Shown here: positions 30,934 to 39,531 of the stretch, in pieces | Layout of the letters: every line of letters starts with the position of its first letter | Position numbering within the stretch: the first letter of the stretch is position 1 | Assembly: GCF_014287675.1 (NCBI RefSeq) | Contig: NZ_JACOPQ010000012.1 | Location: forward strand, 1 to 64,000 | DNA from: Lawsonibacter faecis | GTDB taxonomy: Bacteria > Bacillota > Clostridia > Oscillospirales > Oscillospiraceae | Reading direction: 5' to 3' | DNA: 64,000 nt | Made by a program: the position numbers and the translations under genes | Notes under the pieces: generated by a model | What the model saw: only the letters and a program-made list of their open reading frames with translations | What the model was told of the DNA's origin: nothing | The model's database searches: none

Positions 30934-30996
30934 ACCGAATGGGGGTGCAATTCAAGCCGGGCAGGAAGTACGGGGAGGCGCCCGCGGGCAGTCCGC

Positions 30997-31242
30997 CTAT
31001 TTTATTTCGGACAGGGCGGCCAGACATGCGGGGCAGATATTCTTGCCCCTGAAGTTAATGACGTCCCTCGCATCGTCACAGAAGATGCAGGACGGCTGGT
31101 ACTTCTTCAGAATAATGGAGGAGCCGTCCACGTAAATCTCCAAATTGTCCTTTTCGGCAATGTCCAACGTGCGGCGCAGCTCAATCGGCAGGACAATGCG
31201 GCCCAGTTCGTCTACTTTTCTTACGATGCCCGTAGATTTCAT
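30997..31242 (-). CDS. AbrB-family transition-state regulator
   Basis: An 81-residue protein. The N-terminal swapped-hairpin DNA-binding domain reads K-S-T-G-I-V-R-K-V-D-E-L-G-R-I-V-L-P-I-E-L-R-R, followed by a tail with C-I-F-C and C-P-A-C pairs, the four-Cys pattern common in clostridial AbrB proteins that may bind zinc. AbrB-type regulators repress stationary-phase and sporulation genes. ATG 31242 follows AAAGGGG. It is divergent from an XRE regulator across an AT-rich region. Confidence 0.93.
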   Translation of the reverse strand: MKSTGIVRKVDELGRIVLPIELRRTLDIAEKDNLEIYVDGSSIILKKYQPSCIFCDDARDVINFRGKNICPACLAALSEIK

Positions 31243-31404
31243 ATAATATTCCCCTTTTCAATTAATATTTTGCTGTAATGCCATATTAATACAATTTACA
31301 GCAAATGTCAAACCATAGTTTGTTGATTTAAAACTATTTTTGATGTCCTGAAAAAGAAGCTTCTCTTCAGTTCGATATAATACTTCAAAAAGAAGGTGGG
31401 CCGT

Positions 31405-31737
31405 GTGACAATGATAGAAAAAATCCAGGAAGTAATGGACTGGAACGGCATTGAACAAAAGAAGCTGGCCGAGCTGACCGGCCTCTCCAAAAGCACAATC
31501 AGTACCTATATGCGCGGCGTGAATAAAATCAGCATCGAAAACCTGCAGAAGATTGCCGACGCGCTTGGGGTGTCGCTCTGGACCCTTCTGAACGGCGAAC
31601 CCATGGCCGTCACGCCGCTGGATCTGACCGAGGCGGAGCGGGCGCTGATTGGTAAGCGGCGCGCGCTTTCGGCAAAATCCCAGAAGTTTGTGGATGCCGC
31701 CGTGCAGACCCTGGGAGAGCTGGAACATAGGGAGTAG
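31405..31737 (+). CDS. XRE-family (Cro/CI-type) helix-turn-helix regulator
   Basis: A 110-residue protein with one HTH_3 domain: I-E-Q-K-K-L-A-E-L-T-G-L-S-K-S-T-I-S-T-Y-M-R-G, then I-S-I-E-N-L-Q-K-I-A-D-A-L-G-V-S. A helical tail without a recognised ligand domain follows. GTG 31405 has AAGGTGG at 6-base spacing; ATG 31411 is the alternative. A TATAAT at 31376-31381 and an AGAAGCTTCT palindrome (31355-31364) lie upstream and could be its own promoter and operator. Its target is unknown; divergent abrB is the nearest candidate. Confidence 0.85.
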   Translation: MTMIEKIQEVMDWNGIEQKKLAELTGLSKSTISTYMRGVNKISIENLQKIADALGVSLWTLLNGEPMAVTPLDLTEAERALIGKRRALSAKSQKFVDAAVQTLGELEHRE

Positions 31738-31794
31738 GGGCGACGCTTGAAGCGTCCCAGGTCGTGCCGTTGCAACGGCTCCCGGCAGCGAAAA

Positions 31795-31816
31795 GGGACA
31801 GCCGAAAGGCTGTCCC
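31795..31816. other. Hairpin with GAAA tetraloop
   Basis: GGGACAGCC and GGCTGTCCC pair over 9 bp around GAAA, in the gap after the XRE gene. No T-run follows; role unknown. Confidence 0.5.
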
Positions 31817-31897
31817 TGACTTGTGCCCGACGTCGGCGGGCGGAGTGTGCCGCCCGAGTTCGGTTCGGGAATGCAGTATAAGTATCCGCAGGATTCC

Positions 31898-31937
31898 ATA
31901 AAAATAAGACCAGCCCACAGGCTGGTCTTATTTTTAT
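31898..31937 (-). terminator. Intrinsic terminator of tRNA-Gly
   Basis: An 18-bp stem (31898-31915 with 31920-31937) with CACA loop and A/T-run flanks on both sides, immediately past the tRNA 3' end on the minus strand. Confidence 0.9.
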
Positions 31938-32012
31938 GGAGCGGGTGACGAGGCTCGAACTCGCTACCTCCACCTTGGCAAGGTGGCGCTCTACCAGATG
32001 AGCTACACCCGC
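31937..32012 (-). tRNA. tRNA-Gly (anticodon GCC)
   Basis: The minus strand folds as a full cloverleaf: acceptor GCGGGTG with CACCCGC, D stem GCTC/GAGC, anticodon stem CCACC/GGTGG around TTGCCAA (anticodon GCC), T arm GCGAG-TTCGAGC-CTCGT, and an encoded TCCA 3' end. Seventy-six bases including CCA. Confidence 0.97.
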
Positions 32013-32025
32013 AGCGACAGATGAT

Positions 32026-32054
32026 ATTATAAGCAATAAACGACCATCTGTCAA
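32026..32054 (-). promoter_or_regulatory. Sigma-A promoter of tRNA-Gly
   Basis: On the minus strand TTGACA (32049-32054) and TATAAT (32026-32031) with a 17-bp spacer, both consensus. It overlaps the stop codon of the upstream lipoprotein gene. Confidence 0.9.
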
Positions 32055-33364
32055 GGGGCATTTTTATTCCCGACATAAAAAGTTGCGGAGGGCTGGGGGG
32101 AGGCGGACTGGACGGGCGAGTCCGCAGGGAGTTCGTCGGGGCTAAAGTCGCCGCTGTCCTCGCTGGGGACGGTGAGGCCGCTGCCGTCCGGGTTTGCCGC
32201 GGCGGTGTCCTCCGGGGCCTGCTCCCCATCGGGGATGGGCTGGTTGCCGCAGGCGGGATATTCCTTTCGGTCCCAGGCGTAGGCCAGAGCCGCCAGATCC
32301 GCGTCGTGGAGGGCGAAGCCGTCCTCACGGGTGGCGTCCACATGGCGGTACTCCCCGCCGGGAAGGGCGATGATGTTCCAGAAGTGGGCGGCGCCGTCCA
32401 CCGCGCCGGACACCACGGTGCACTCCACGCCCGCCAGCTGACAGTAGAGCTGGAAGGCCAGAGCCATACCCTCGCTGTCCGCCCTGCCCTCGACGGCTGC
32501 GGCGTAGGTGGTATTCAGCCGTTCCGGTGACTTTGCGCCGCCGGAGGGGATGTAGAGCGTCTGCGCGCGCAGCTGGTCAAAGGCTTCCCGGGCGGCCTCC
32601 TCGCCGTGCAGGGCGGCCAGTTGGGGCGCCAGGGACTCCGCGTGGTCGGCCAGGGCCACGCTCTTCTTCCGCAGGGTCTCCTGGTCCTCGGGATAGGTGA
32701 GGAGAATCTCCACAATGCGGGGATAGCCCGCGCCGTACTGCACGGTGTCGGAGTTGGGGTAGATGGAAATGTCGATTTCAGGCATCCCCATAGCCGCCAT
32801 GGGGGTATCGTAATAGGCCTGATGGATCAGTCCCCGGATGTAGCTCTCATCCTCGTTGAAGTAGCTCACCTGGAGGACCGCCTCGGAGCCGAAGGAGGAC
32901 AGGGTGCCCTGCAGCTCCTCACGAATGGCGCTGCTGCCGGTGACCGTTTTGATGCTCTTGACCTGGTCCCGGGTGCGGCGGTAGCTGATGTAGATATCCG
33001 CCTCGTAGTAGGACACAATGTAGGACGTCTCGTAGCGGATATAGTCCACGCAGTAGGCCCCCAGGGCGTCTTCGTACTTTACCTCGTCACAGGCTGCGGC
33101 CAGGTCGGCCTCCAGCGTGCTGTTGGTGCGTCCCTTGTAATTGGCGATGTGAATGACCCCGCGGGTCTGCCCGTCCTGGACAAAGGAGTAGATGCCGTCC
33201 ATGAGCTGCTTATAGGTCTCCACCCGGACGATGGAGGAGTCCTCCTCGGTGACCGGGCGGTCGGCGTGGGGCTGGACGTCCACATAATCGTGGTTGAGCA
33301 GGGAGGTGCAGCCGCTCAGTGCCAGAAGCCCCGTCAGCATGAGGCACAGTATTTTGCGTTTCAA
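32051..33364 (-). CDS. Lipoprotein with degenerate transglutaminase-like domain
   Basis: A 437-residue lipoprotein (lipobox A-L-S-G-C, Cys19). A middle domain of mixed fold is followed by a transglutaminase-like core at about residues 280-345. The family pattern G-x-C-E-G-Y-A-x-A-F becomes A-D-S-E-G-M-A-L-A-F, putting Ser297 where the catalytic Cys belongs, while His327 (A-H-F-W-N) and Asp343 (H-V-D-A-T) are kept. The C-terminal 70 residues are a low-complexity Pro/Ser/Asp tail. It probably binds rather than cross-links or cleaves. The start is TTG 33364 behind AAGGGGGG. Its stop overlaps the tRNA promoter. Confidence 0.8.
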   Translation of the reverse strand: MKRKILCLMLTGLLALSGCTSLLNHDYVDVQPHADRPVTEEDSSIVRVETYKQLMDGIYSFVQDGQTRGVIHIANYKGRTNSTLEADLAAACDEVKYEDALGAYCVDYIRYETSYIVSYYEADIYISYRRTRDQVKSIKTVTGSSAIREELQGTLSSFGSEAVLQVSYFNEDESYIRGLIHQAYYDTPMAAMGMPEIDISIYPNSDTVQYGAGYPRIVEILLTYPEDQETLRKKSVALADHAESLAPQLAALHGEEAAREAFDQLRAQTLYIPSGGAKSPERLNTTYAAAVEGRADSEGMALAFQLYCQLAGVECTVVSGAVDGAAHFWNIIALPGGEYRHVDATREDGFALHDADLAALAYAWDRKEYPACGNQPIPDGEQAPEDTAAANPDGSGLTVPSEDSGDFSPDELPADSPVQSASPQPSATFYVGNKNAP

Positions 33365-33456
33365 CGGCGCCCCCCCTTACCAGTCAGAAATAAAAAAGCA
33401 AATCGGCCTGCGGACAAAAAACAGAAAACAAGATTCCTTCGTGGTTTTGCCTTCTC

Positions 33457-34047
33457 TTACAGTCCCAGCTCCTGCTCCACGATGACCACCTCGGCGTACT
33501 CGATGGCCGTTGGCCTGGCCCAGAGGACGGTGAGGGCGCGGCAGATGCGGTCGGGGCTCTCGCAGTCGTAGCAGCGGTCGCCCTTGGCGGCGCAGGGGGT
33601 CTTTCGGCCCAGGCGCTGGGCGTTCTTGGGCGCGGCGATGTTCCGGGCCCGCCAGAGGGCCTTCTCAAAGGTGGGGGCAATTTTGTTTACGCCCACGATA
33701 AGATAGAGGGACTTATGGCCGTAGATGGTGGAGGCTACGCGGTTGCCGGTGCCGTCAATGTTGACCAGCTCGCCGGTCTCGGCAATACCGTTGACAGAGC
33801 TTATGTAAACGTCGGCCGCCGCGGCCTGACCGGAGGAGCCGCCCAGCCAGTGCCAGTACACGCTGTTGTGCGAGGGCAGCAGCTGGTCCAGTCCCAGCTG
33901 CTGGGCCGTTATGGAGCCTCCTATGCCGATGGACGTACCGTCCAGCCTGCCGTCCAGGTACCTGGCGGCCTCCTCCGCCGTGGCGAAGCAGGAGGTGGCA
34001 AAGCCCCGCATTTCCAGATTTCCGCGCAGTTTCTTGATGTCGGCCAT
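33457..34047 (-). CDS. LUD-domain protein (lactate-utilisation/LutC-like)
   Basis: A 196-residue protein consisting of the LUD domain: an N-terminal helix, the G-T-S-I-G-I-G-G-S-I-T motif, H-W-L-G-G-S-S-G, D-V-Y-I-S-S-V-N-G-I-A-E-T-G-E-L-V-N-I-D-G-T-G-N-R-V-A, and V-G-V-N-K-I. Near the C terminus is C-Y-D-C-E-S-P-D-R-I-C, which could hold a metal. Stand-alone LUD proteins are common in Clostridia and are not proven to oxidise lactate. The lutA/lutB partners are absent here. ATG 34047 follows AAGGGAG. Confidence 0.85.
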   Translation of the reverse strand: MADIKKLRGNLEMRGFATSCFATAEEAARYLDGRLDGTSIGIGGSITAQQLGLDQLLPSHNSVYWHWLGGSSGQAAAADVYISSVNGIAETGELVNIDGTGNRVASTIYGHKSLYLIVGVNKIAPTFEKALWRARNIAAPKNAQRLGRKTPCAAKGDRCYDCESPDRICRALTVLWARPTAIEYAEVVIVEQELGL

Positions 34048-34216
34048 AACGAAAACTCCCTTCTTAGGTCAAAAATATGGAGAGAAACAGAGAATTGGCT
34101 TAATAAATTTTTACCATGCGCTTGCCGGCCGGTCAAAAAAAGATTGATGCCCCGAAGAAGCGGAGCGCTCGAAAACAGCAGAAATCCGGCCTGCAGTATT
34201 CCTTCCCCCTGTTCTC

Positions 34217-35092
34217 TTAAATGTCATTTTGCTTATACTCCCGGAACCCGTCGCCCAGGACCTCGTGGGCCTCGCAGACGATGATGAAGGCGTCGGGGTC
34301 TATCTCCTTGACCATGTGCTTGATGGTGACGATTTGCCGCTGCTTGAAGGCGCACATGAGGACCTTCTTCTCCGCGCCGGAGTAGGCGCCCTCACCGTGG
34401 AGGATGGTGACGCCACGGTCCAGATCGTGGACGATGGCGTCGGCAATGCGCTTGTACTCGTCGCTGATGATATAGGCCACCTTGGCGTTGTCAAGACCGT
34501 AGAGCACGCCGTCCATGACGATGGTGGAGATATAGAGGGCCACCAGGCCATAGAGCGCGCTGTAGAGGTTCTGAAAGGCCAGGGCCACCGCAACGATGAC
34601 GATGAGGTCAATGGCCATGAGCAGCTTGCCCATGGGCAGCCACGACAGCTTGAGCTTGAGAAGCCGGGCGATGAGATCCGTGCCGCCGGTGGTTGCCCCC
34701 CGGAGGAACACGAAGCCCAGGGACACGCCCATGAGGAGGCCGCCGAAAATACATGCCAGCAGGGGCTCCATGGGCGGGAAGGTCCAGAAATAGTCGATGA
34801 CGTCGATAAATACCGACGAGACCGCCATGGCGAAGAGGGAGGACACCAGCAGATGGCCCCCCAGCAGCTTCCACCCCAGGATGAAGAGGGGGATATTGAG
34901 AATGATGACGATGGTGCCGATGGGGGCCCAGGGCAGAATGGCGTTGATAATCTGCCCCACGCCGGTGATGCCGCCGAAGGCGATGTCGTTGGGCTTGTAG
35001 CACCAGTTGAAGCCCAGGGCATAGATGGCCGACGCCACGGTGATGATGAAGTAGGACCAGACTAAATTAAGCGCTTTGGATTTTGGCTTCAT
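34217..35092 (-). CDS. YitT-family membrane protein (DUF161 plus DUF2179)
   Basis: A 291-residue protein. Five to six membrane helices (about residues 10-215) carry F-N-W-C-Y-K-P-N-D-I-A-F-G-G-I-T-G-V and F-V-F-L-R-G-A-T-T-G-G-T-D-L, the YitT signatures. A C-terminal cytoplasmic DUF2179 domain has V-T-I-L-H-G-E-G-A-Y-S-G-A-E-K-K-V-L-M. Function unproven; often called a transporter. ATG 35092 is taken because it opens the helix and has GAGGTG upstream; a longer frame has no family match. Confidence 0.9.
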   Translation of the reverse strand: MKPKSKALNLVWSYFIITVASAIYALGFNWCYKPNDIAFGGITGVGQIINAILPWAPIGTIVIILNIPLFILGWKLLGGHLLVSSLFAMAVSSVFIDVIDYFWTFPPMEPLLACIFGGLLMGVSLGFVFLRGATTGGTDLIARLLKLKLSWLPMGKLLMAIDLIVIVAVALAFQNLYSALYGLVALYISTIVMDGVLYGLDNAKVAYIISDEYKRIADAIVHDLDRGVTILHGEGAYSGAEKKVLMCAFKQRQIVTIKHMVKEIDPDAFIIVCEAHEVLGDGFREYKQNDI

Positions 35093-35206
35093 AGGCACCT
35101 CGATAAAAGTAAAGTGAAGAGAGAAAAAAGAAATTGGGCTGTATCCAAAAAGCTGCGCCGCGGACGGGCAGGGCAGGGGCCGCTGCGTTTCCATTTTCTC
35201 TTTTCT

Positions 35207-37450
35207 TTACAGCAGCGTCATCTGCTCCTCCCCCCGGTCCTCCTCCCTGAGGAGGGCCCCGGCGATGGGCAGCGAGCGGGCGCGGTAGCGGGAGATGTTG
35301 ACGATGGGGGTATCGCCGAGGGGCTTGACGGTCTCCACAGAGTATTTGGGCTTGAGGGTCATCACGTTCACACCCTGGGTGGAGCGGGTGGCCTTGGGGG
35401 CTAGGGCGGCGGTATGGAAGACCATGCAGCGGCCCTCGGTGGAAATCACGGCCAGCTCCAGGTCCTCCCGCAGAAGGAACGCCGCGGCAAGGGGGGATTT
35501 ATCCGAGTAGGCCCCCGTAAGCTTCTTCCGCCGGGTTTGGGTCTGGTAGGCGGCCAGCTCCACCCGGGCGGCCTTGCCGTTCTTGAAGAAGAAGAGCAGA
35601 TTCCCCGAGTAGTCGCCGGGGATGCAGGCCCAGACGAAGCCCTCCCCCTCGTCGAAGCCCAGCTTGGTGGGCAGATAGTCGCCCAGCACACTGGCCTTGG
35701 CGTCATCAAAGTCGCTCAGGCGGGTCTTGTAGCACTGCTGGGCGTCGGTGAAGACCAGCAGCTCGTCCCGGTTGGTGCACTCCCACTGGAGAAAGGGGCC
35801 GTCCCCCTCCTTATACTTCTGCTCGCTGTTCATCCGCAGGGAGGCGGCGGTGATCTTTTTAAAATATCCCTCCCGGGACAGGAAGGCGGTGGCCGGGTAG
35901 TCCGGGATCTCCTCCTCCGGGTCGGGCTCGGCGGCCATCTGGTGCTCGTAGATAATATCGGTGCGCCGGGGGACGGCAAATTTTTTCTTTACGTTCTGCA
36001 GCTCGGCGATGATGAGCTTCTTGACGCGCCCCGGGTTATTGACAATGTCCTGGAGGTCGGCGATCTCCGCCTCCAAGTCAGAGGTTTCCTCAATGCGCCT
36101 GAGGATATACTCCTTGTTGATGTTGCGCAGCTTGATATCGGCCACGTACTCGGCCTGAATGTCGTCAATCCCGAAGCCAATCATCAGGTTGGGGATGACC
36201 TCTGAGTCCTCCTCGGTTTCACGGATAATCTTAATGGCACGGTCGATGTCCAGCAGGATTTTCTTCAGGCCCTTCAGCAGGTGCAGCTTATCCTGCTTCT
36301 TCTTCATCACGAAGTAGGTCCGGCGGCGGACCGAATCCATCCGCCAGGCGGTCCACTCATCCAGAATCTCCCGTACGCCCATGACCCTGGGCATGCCGGC
36401 GATGAGGATGTTGAAATTGCAGCCGAAGGAATCCATCATGGGCGTGGAGCGGAAGAGCTTCTGCATCAGTTTATCCGGGTCGGTGCCCCGCTTGAGGTCG
36501 ATTGCGAGCTTGAGGCCGGTCAGGTCGGTCTCGTCCCGCATGTCGGCGATCTCCTTGATTTTGCCCGACTTGATGAGCTCGGCCACCTTGTCCATAATGG
36601 CCTCCACCGTGGTGGAGTAGGGGATCTCGTAGATCTCAATGAGGTTTTCCGCCTTGAGATAGCGCCACTTGGAGCGGACCTTGAAGGAGCCGCGGCCCGT
36701 GCGGTAGATGTTGGAGAGCTCGCCACCGTCGTAGAGCAGTTCTCCCCCGGTGGGGAAGTCGGGCGCCTTGAGGATGCCCAGCAGGTCGCACTCCGGGTTT
36801 TTGAGGAATTCGATGGTGGCGTCGCAGACTTCCCCCAGGTTGAAGCCGCAGATGTTGGAGGCCATGCCCACGGCGATGCCCATGTTGGAGGAGACCAGCA
36901 CGTTGGGGAAGGTGGTGGGCAGGAGGGTGGGCTCCTTCATGGAGCCGTCGTAGTTGTCCGCAAAGTCCACAGTGTCCTGGTCGATGTCCCGGAAGAACTC
37001 GGAGCAGATATTATCCAGCCTGGCCTCGGTATATCGGCTGGCGGCCCAGGCCATGTCCCGGGAGTAGACCTTGCCGAAGTTGCCCTTGGAGTCCACCAGG
37101 GGATGCAGCAGCGCCCCATAGCCCCGGGAGAGGCGGACCATGGTATCGTATATGGCGGCGTCGCCGTGGGGGTTGAGCTTCATGGTCTGGCCCACGATGT
37201 TGGCGCTCTTGGTGCGGGCGCCGGTGAGAAGCCCCATCTTGTACATGGTGTACAGCAGCTTCCGGTGGGAGGGCTTGAAACCGTCAATCTCCGGAATGGC
37301 CCGGGAGACGATCACGCTCATGGCGTAGGGCATATAGTTGACTTCCAGCGTCTCGGTGATGGGCTGCTCCAGCACCTCGGCCCGCAGGCCGATGACGTTG
37401 GGATTGTTCTTGTGCTTGGCCCCCTCCTCGGGGGCTTTTTTCTTAGCCAT
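35207..37450 (-). CDS. Type II topoisomerase subunit A, second-type (ParC/GyrA-like)
   Basis: A 747-residue protein. N-terminal breakage-reunion domain: N-Y-M-P-Y-A-M-S-V-I-V-S-R-A-I-P, K-P-S-H-R-K-L-L-Y, H-G-D-A-A-I-Y-D-T-M, and the catalytic Tyr in A-A-S-R-Y-T-E-A-R-L. A coiled-coil tower follows, then a C-terminal part with a few propeller-like blades (F-L-S-R-E-G-Y-F-K-K). There is no GyrA box, which suggests decatenation or relaxation rather than supercoiling. The matching ATPase/toprim subunit is at 39532-41520, separated by two small exported-protein genes. A housekeeping gyrase presumably lies elsewhere. Confidence 0.9.
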   Translation of the reverse strand: MAKKKAPEEGAKHKNNPNVIGLRAEVLEQPITETLEVNYMPYAMSVIVSRAIPEIDGFKPSHRKLLYTMYKMGLLTGARTKSANIVGQTMKLNPHGDAAIYDTMVRLSRGYGALLHPLVDSKGNFGKVYSRDMAWAASRYTEARLDNICSEFFRDIDQDTVDFADNYDGSMKEPTLLPTTFPNVLVSSNMGIAVGMASNICGFNLGEVCDATIEFLKNPECDLLGILKAPDFPTGGELLYDGGELSNIYRTGRGSFKVRSKWRYLKAENLIEIYEIPYSTTVEAIMDKVAELIKSGKIKEIADMRDETDLTGLKLAIDLKRGTDPDKLMQKLFRSTPMMDSFGCNFNILIAGMPRVMGVREILDEWTAWRMDSVRRRTYFVMKKKQDKLHLLKGLKKILLDIDRAIKIIRETEEDSEVIPNLMIGFGIDDIQAEYVADIKLRNINKEYILRRIEETSDLEAEIADLQDIVNNPGRVKKLIIAELQNVKKKFAVPRRTDIIYEHQMAAEPDPEEEIPDYPATAFLSREGYFKKITAASLRMNSEQKYKEGDGPFLQWECTNRDELLVFTDAQQCYKTRLSDFDDAKASVLGDYLPTKLGFDEGEGFVWACIPGDYSGNLLFFFKNGKAARVELAAYQTQTRRKKLTGAYSDKSPLAAAFLLREDLELAVISTEGRCMVFHTAALAPKATRSTQGVNVMTLKPKYSVETVKPLGDTPIVNISRYRARSLPIAGALLREEDRGEEQMTLL

Positions 37451-37455
37451 CGGTA

Positions 37456-38097
37456 TCAGTCCTTATCGGGATTTGAGGTGAGTGAGGCGCGGTATGCGTC
37501 AAATTGGTCCAGCAGAGCGTACACGCCGTCCAGGTACTCCGCACGGCGCTGCTTGGTCTCCGTGTCGTAATTGCCATGCTCAATGTAGTAGGCCCACATT
37601 CCCCAGGAGCCGCCCCCCTCCTTGGCCAGGGTGTAGGTGAGGACGGGGTCAAGGTTGCAGAGCTGGTTCACATTGCCGTAGAGGGACAGAGTGGAGATCC
37701 GGTCCGCCATGGAGTAGAACAGCTCTCCCCGCTCATAATCCCCCGGGTCCTCCCTGTGCTCGTAGAGGAGCCCCTCGGCGATGCTGCTCCCCCTCTGCTC
37801 GTAGGACAGTTTCATTCCCATGGTGTCGGCGTTGTACTGCTTCACCGGATCTCGCAGGTCCTCGGGCAGGTAGCGCAGATAGTCCTCCGGGACCGCCTTC
37901 CGTTCCAGCACCATGTCGTTTACCTCGTTCAGCTTTTCCAGCCGGTAGGCCTCGGCCGCGTCTATTGTGGCGGCCGGCGAGCCAGAGGCGTCAGCGCCCG
38001 GCCGGCCGCCGCCACGGAAGAGTCCGGCGGTCACAAGGGCTGCGGAGATAAGGATGGCTCCAGCCAGAATAAATATGGGGAAGTCCGTCTTTTTCAT
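37456..38097 (-). CDS. Single-helix membrane protein between the topoisomerase subunits, function unknown
   Basis: A 213-residue protein with a short cytoplasmic start (M-K-K-T-D-F), one membrane helix (about residues 8-28), and a soluble, acidic and Tyr-rich outer domain with A-E-A-Y-R-L-E-K-L-N-E-V and G-G-G-S-W-G-M-W-A-Y-Y. ATG 38097 has GGGAGGAAC 7 bases upstream and begins one base past the previous stop. It stops 5 bases before the ParC-like start. The tight spacing indicates one transcript with the topoisomerase, although the product must act outside the membrane. I do not recognise a family. Confidence 0.7.
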   Translation of the reverse strand: MKKTDFPIFILAGAILISAALVTAGLFRGGGRPGADASGSPAATIDAAEAYRLEKLNEVNDMVLERKAVPEDYLRYLPEDLRDPVKQYNADTMGMKLSYEQRGSSIAEGLLYEHREDPGDYERGELFYSMADRISTLSLYGNVNQLCNLDPVLTYTLAKEGGGSWGMWAYYIEHGNYDTETKQRRAEYLDGVYALLDQFDAYRASLTSNPDKD

Positions 38098-38098
38098 C

Positions 38099-39388
38099 TC
38101 AGCGTTCCTCCCGTGGGGTGGTAACGGCGGCGGTGCGGAAGGGGCCCTTCCACTCCACGTCGCAGCCCAGGGCCTCCACCAGGGCGCGGAGGGGGACGTA
38201 GCAGGGCGCGCCGGGGCCGTGGGACTTGGTCGGAACGTCCAGGGCGAGGACTTCGGCCTTTCCATCCCTGGTTACGAGATAGGCGCTCTCGCCGTCGGTA
38301 AAGGTGACTGAGCAGTCCCCCTTGGTGCAGATGAGGACGCGGTTCTCCTCGTCCCGCTCCACAGAGAAGCCCAGGGATTCCGCCAGGGCCGGAGTGGAGA
38401 CCATAATTCGCCCTTGCTCTGCATAGGGGTATGCGGGGCTAAAATCGAGCCAGGCGAGGATGGGCACGCCGTTGACGGTGACGGTGACATCCATGGGCTG
38501 ACTGACGCTCAGCGTCAGCCAGTCGGCGAACATGGCAAGGCGGAATTCCTCCCCGGTGGTGAGACCCCGGGCCTCCATGTAGTCCTCCTTGCCGCCGCCC
38601 TGAAATCGGGTCAGCTCTCCTGCACGGGCGGAAAACCACGCGTCCGGGTCGAAGGCGGCGTAGTCCTCCGGGTACCGCCGGGCCATCTCCCGCGCGGCGC
38701 GGTCTTTCTCCCAGGCGAGATACATCGCTCGCATCCAGCCGTACCGCGTGTAGTCCTCAAAACCCTGCTCCCCGCTCCAGGCCATTTTATCGGGGACCTC
38801 GGCGTTCTGGGAGTTGGAGAGGTAATAGGCGTCCGGGTCAAAGGCGGCCCACTCGCCGGGGCGCTCAAATTGAAACCGGGCGCACCACTTGGCCATGGCG
38901 GCGTACTGCTCCTCCGTCATGGCGGTGTAGGCGAGGCAGCGCTCCAGGGAGATCTCCTCCCCCGCGACGGCGGAGGGGGAGAGGCAGAGCCGCCACATGG
39001 GCGGGTCGGTATCCGTCAGGGCGTTCAGCTCGTCGCGGTAGAGCCCGGTGAGCCAGGCGTCCGTCATCTCGGCGCGGAAGTGGTCCTCGGTATAGTCCGG
39101 AAGTTGATCGAAAAACCAATTGGCGATGTTCATTCCGGCGCCGCTGGCGATATTGGCCTCAAAATAAGCGTGGGGGTCGAAGGACGCGACCTCGTCCGGA
39201 TGGGCGTCCAGGTAGGCGACCAGGAAGCGGACCAGGGACTGGGTCTCCGGGTCATCCTGGGCGCGGTAAAAGTCCAGGTACTGGTCAAAGGAGGCGTACT
39301 TGACCGACGGCTCCCCCCAGGCCAGGGCGGGCAGGGACAGGGAAAACGCCAGCACCAGCGCCAGGGCGGCGGAGAGAAATCGTCTCAT
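38099..39388 (-). CDS. Secreted protein with C-terminal copper-amine-oxidase-N-like (stalk) domain
   Basis: A 429-residue protein with a signal peptide (F-L-S-A-A-L-A-L-V-L-A-F-S-L-S-L-P-A-L-A). The middle contains repeated segments of the type Y-E-x-F-D-P-D-A-Y/W (about residues 71, 185 and 244), suggesting an internal repeat of roughly 60 residues. The last 120 residues match the Cu-amine-oxidase N-terminal-like domain (V-T-V-N-G-V-P-I, later Y-V-P-L-R-A-L-V-E-A-L-G). That domain is common at the surface of Firmicutes and implies no amine-oxidase activity. It is co-oriented with the topoisomerase genes on either side. Confidence 0.8.
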   Translation of the reverse strand: MRRFLSAALALVLAFSLSLPALAWGEPSVKYASFDQYLDFYRAQDDPETQSLVRFLVAYLDAHPDEVASFDPHAYFEANIASGAGMNIANWFFDQLPDYTEDHFRAEMTDAWLTGLYRDELNALTDTDPPMWRLCLSPSAVAGEEISLERCLAYTAMTEEQYAAMAKWCARFQFERPGEWAAFDPDAYYLSNSQNAEVPDKMAWSGEQGFEDYTRYGWMRAMYLAWEKDRAAREMARRYPEDYAAFDPDAWFSARAGELTRFQGGGKEDYMEARGLTTGEEFRLAMFADWLTLSVSQPMDVTVTVNGVPILAWLDFSPAYPYAEQGRIMVSTPALAESLGFSVERDEENRVLICTKGDCSVTFTDGESAYLVTRDGKAEVLALDVPTKSHGPGAPCYVPLRALVEALGCDVEWKGPFRTAAVTTPREER

Positions 39389-39531
39389 AGGGACCTCCTT
39401 ATTTTGAATGGCGGTGTGTGGGCCTACGGGGCGGCGCAGGCGGCGGCGGAAGAACAGCCGGGAATCCCGTAAGCTTTATCGGGCGGGCGCAGCTTCCTGC
39501 GCCTTGACGAGGCTCCTCGCCCATCGCCCCG

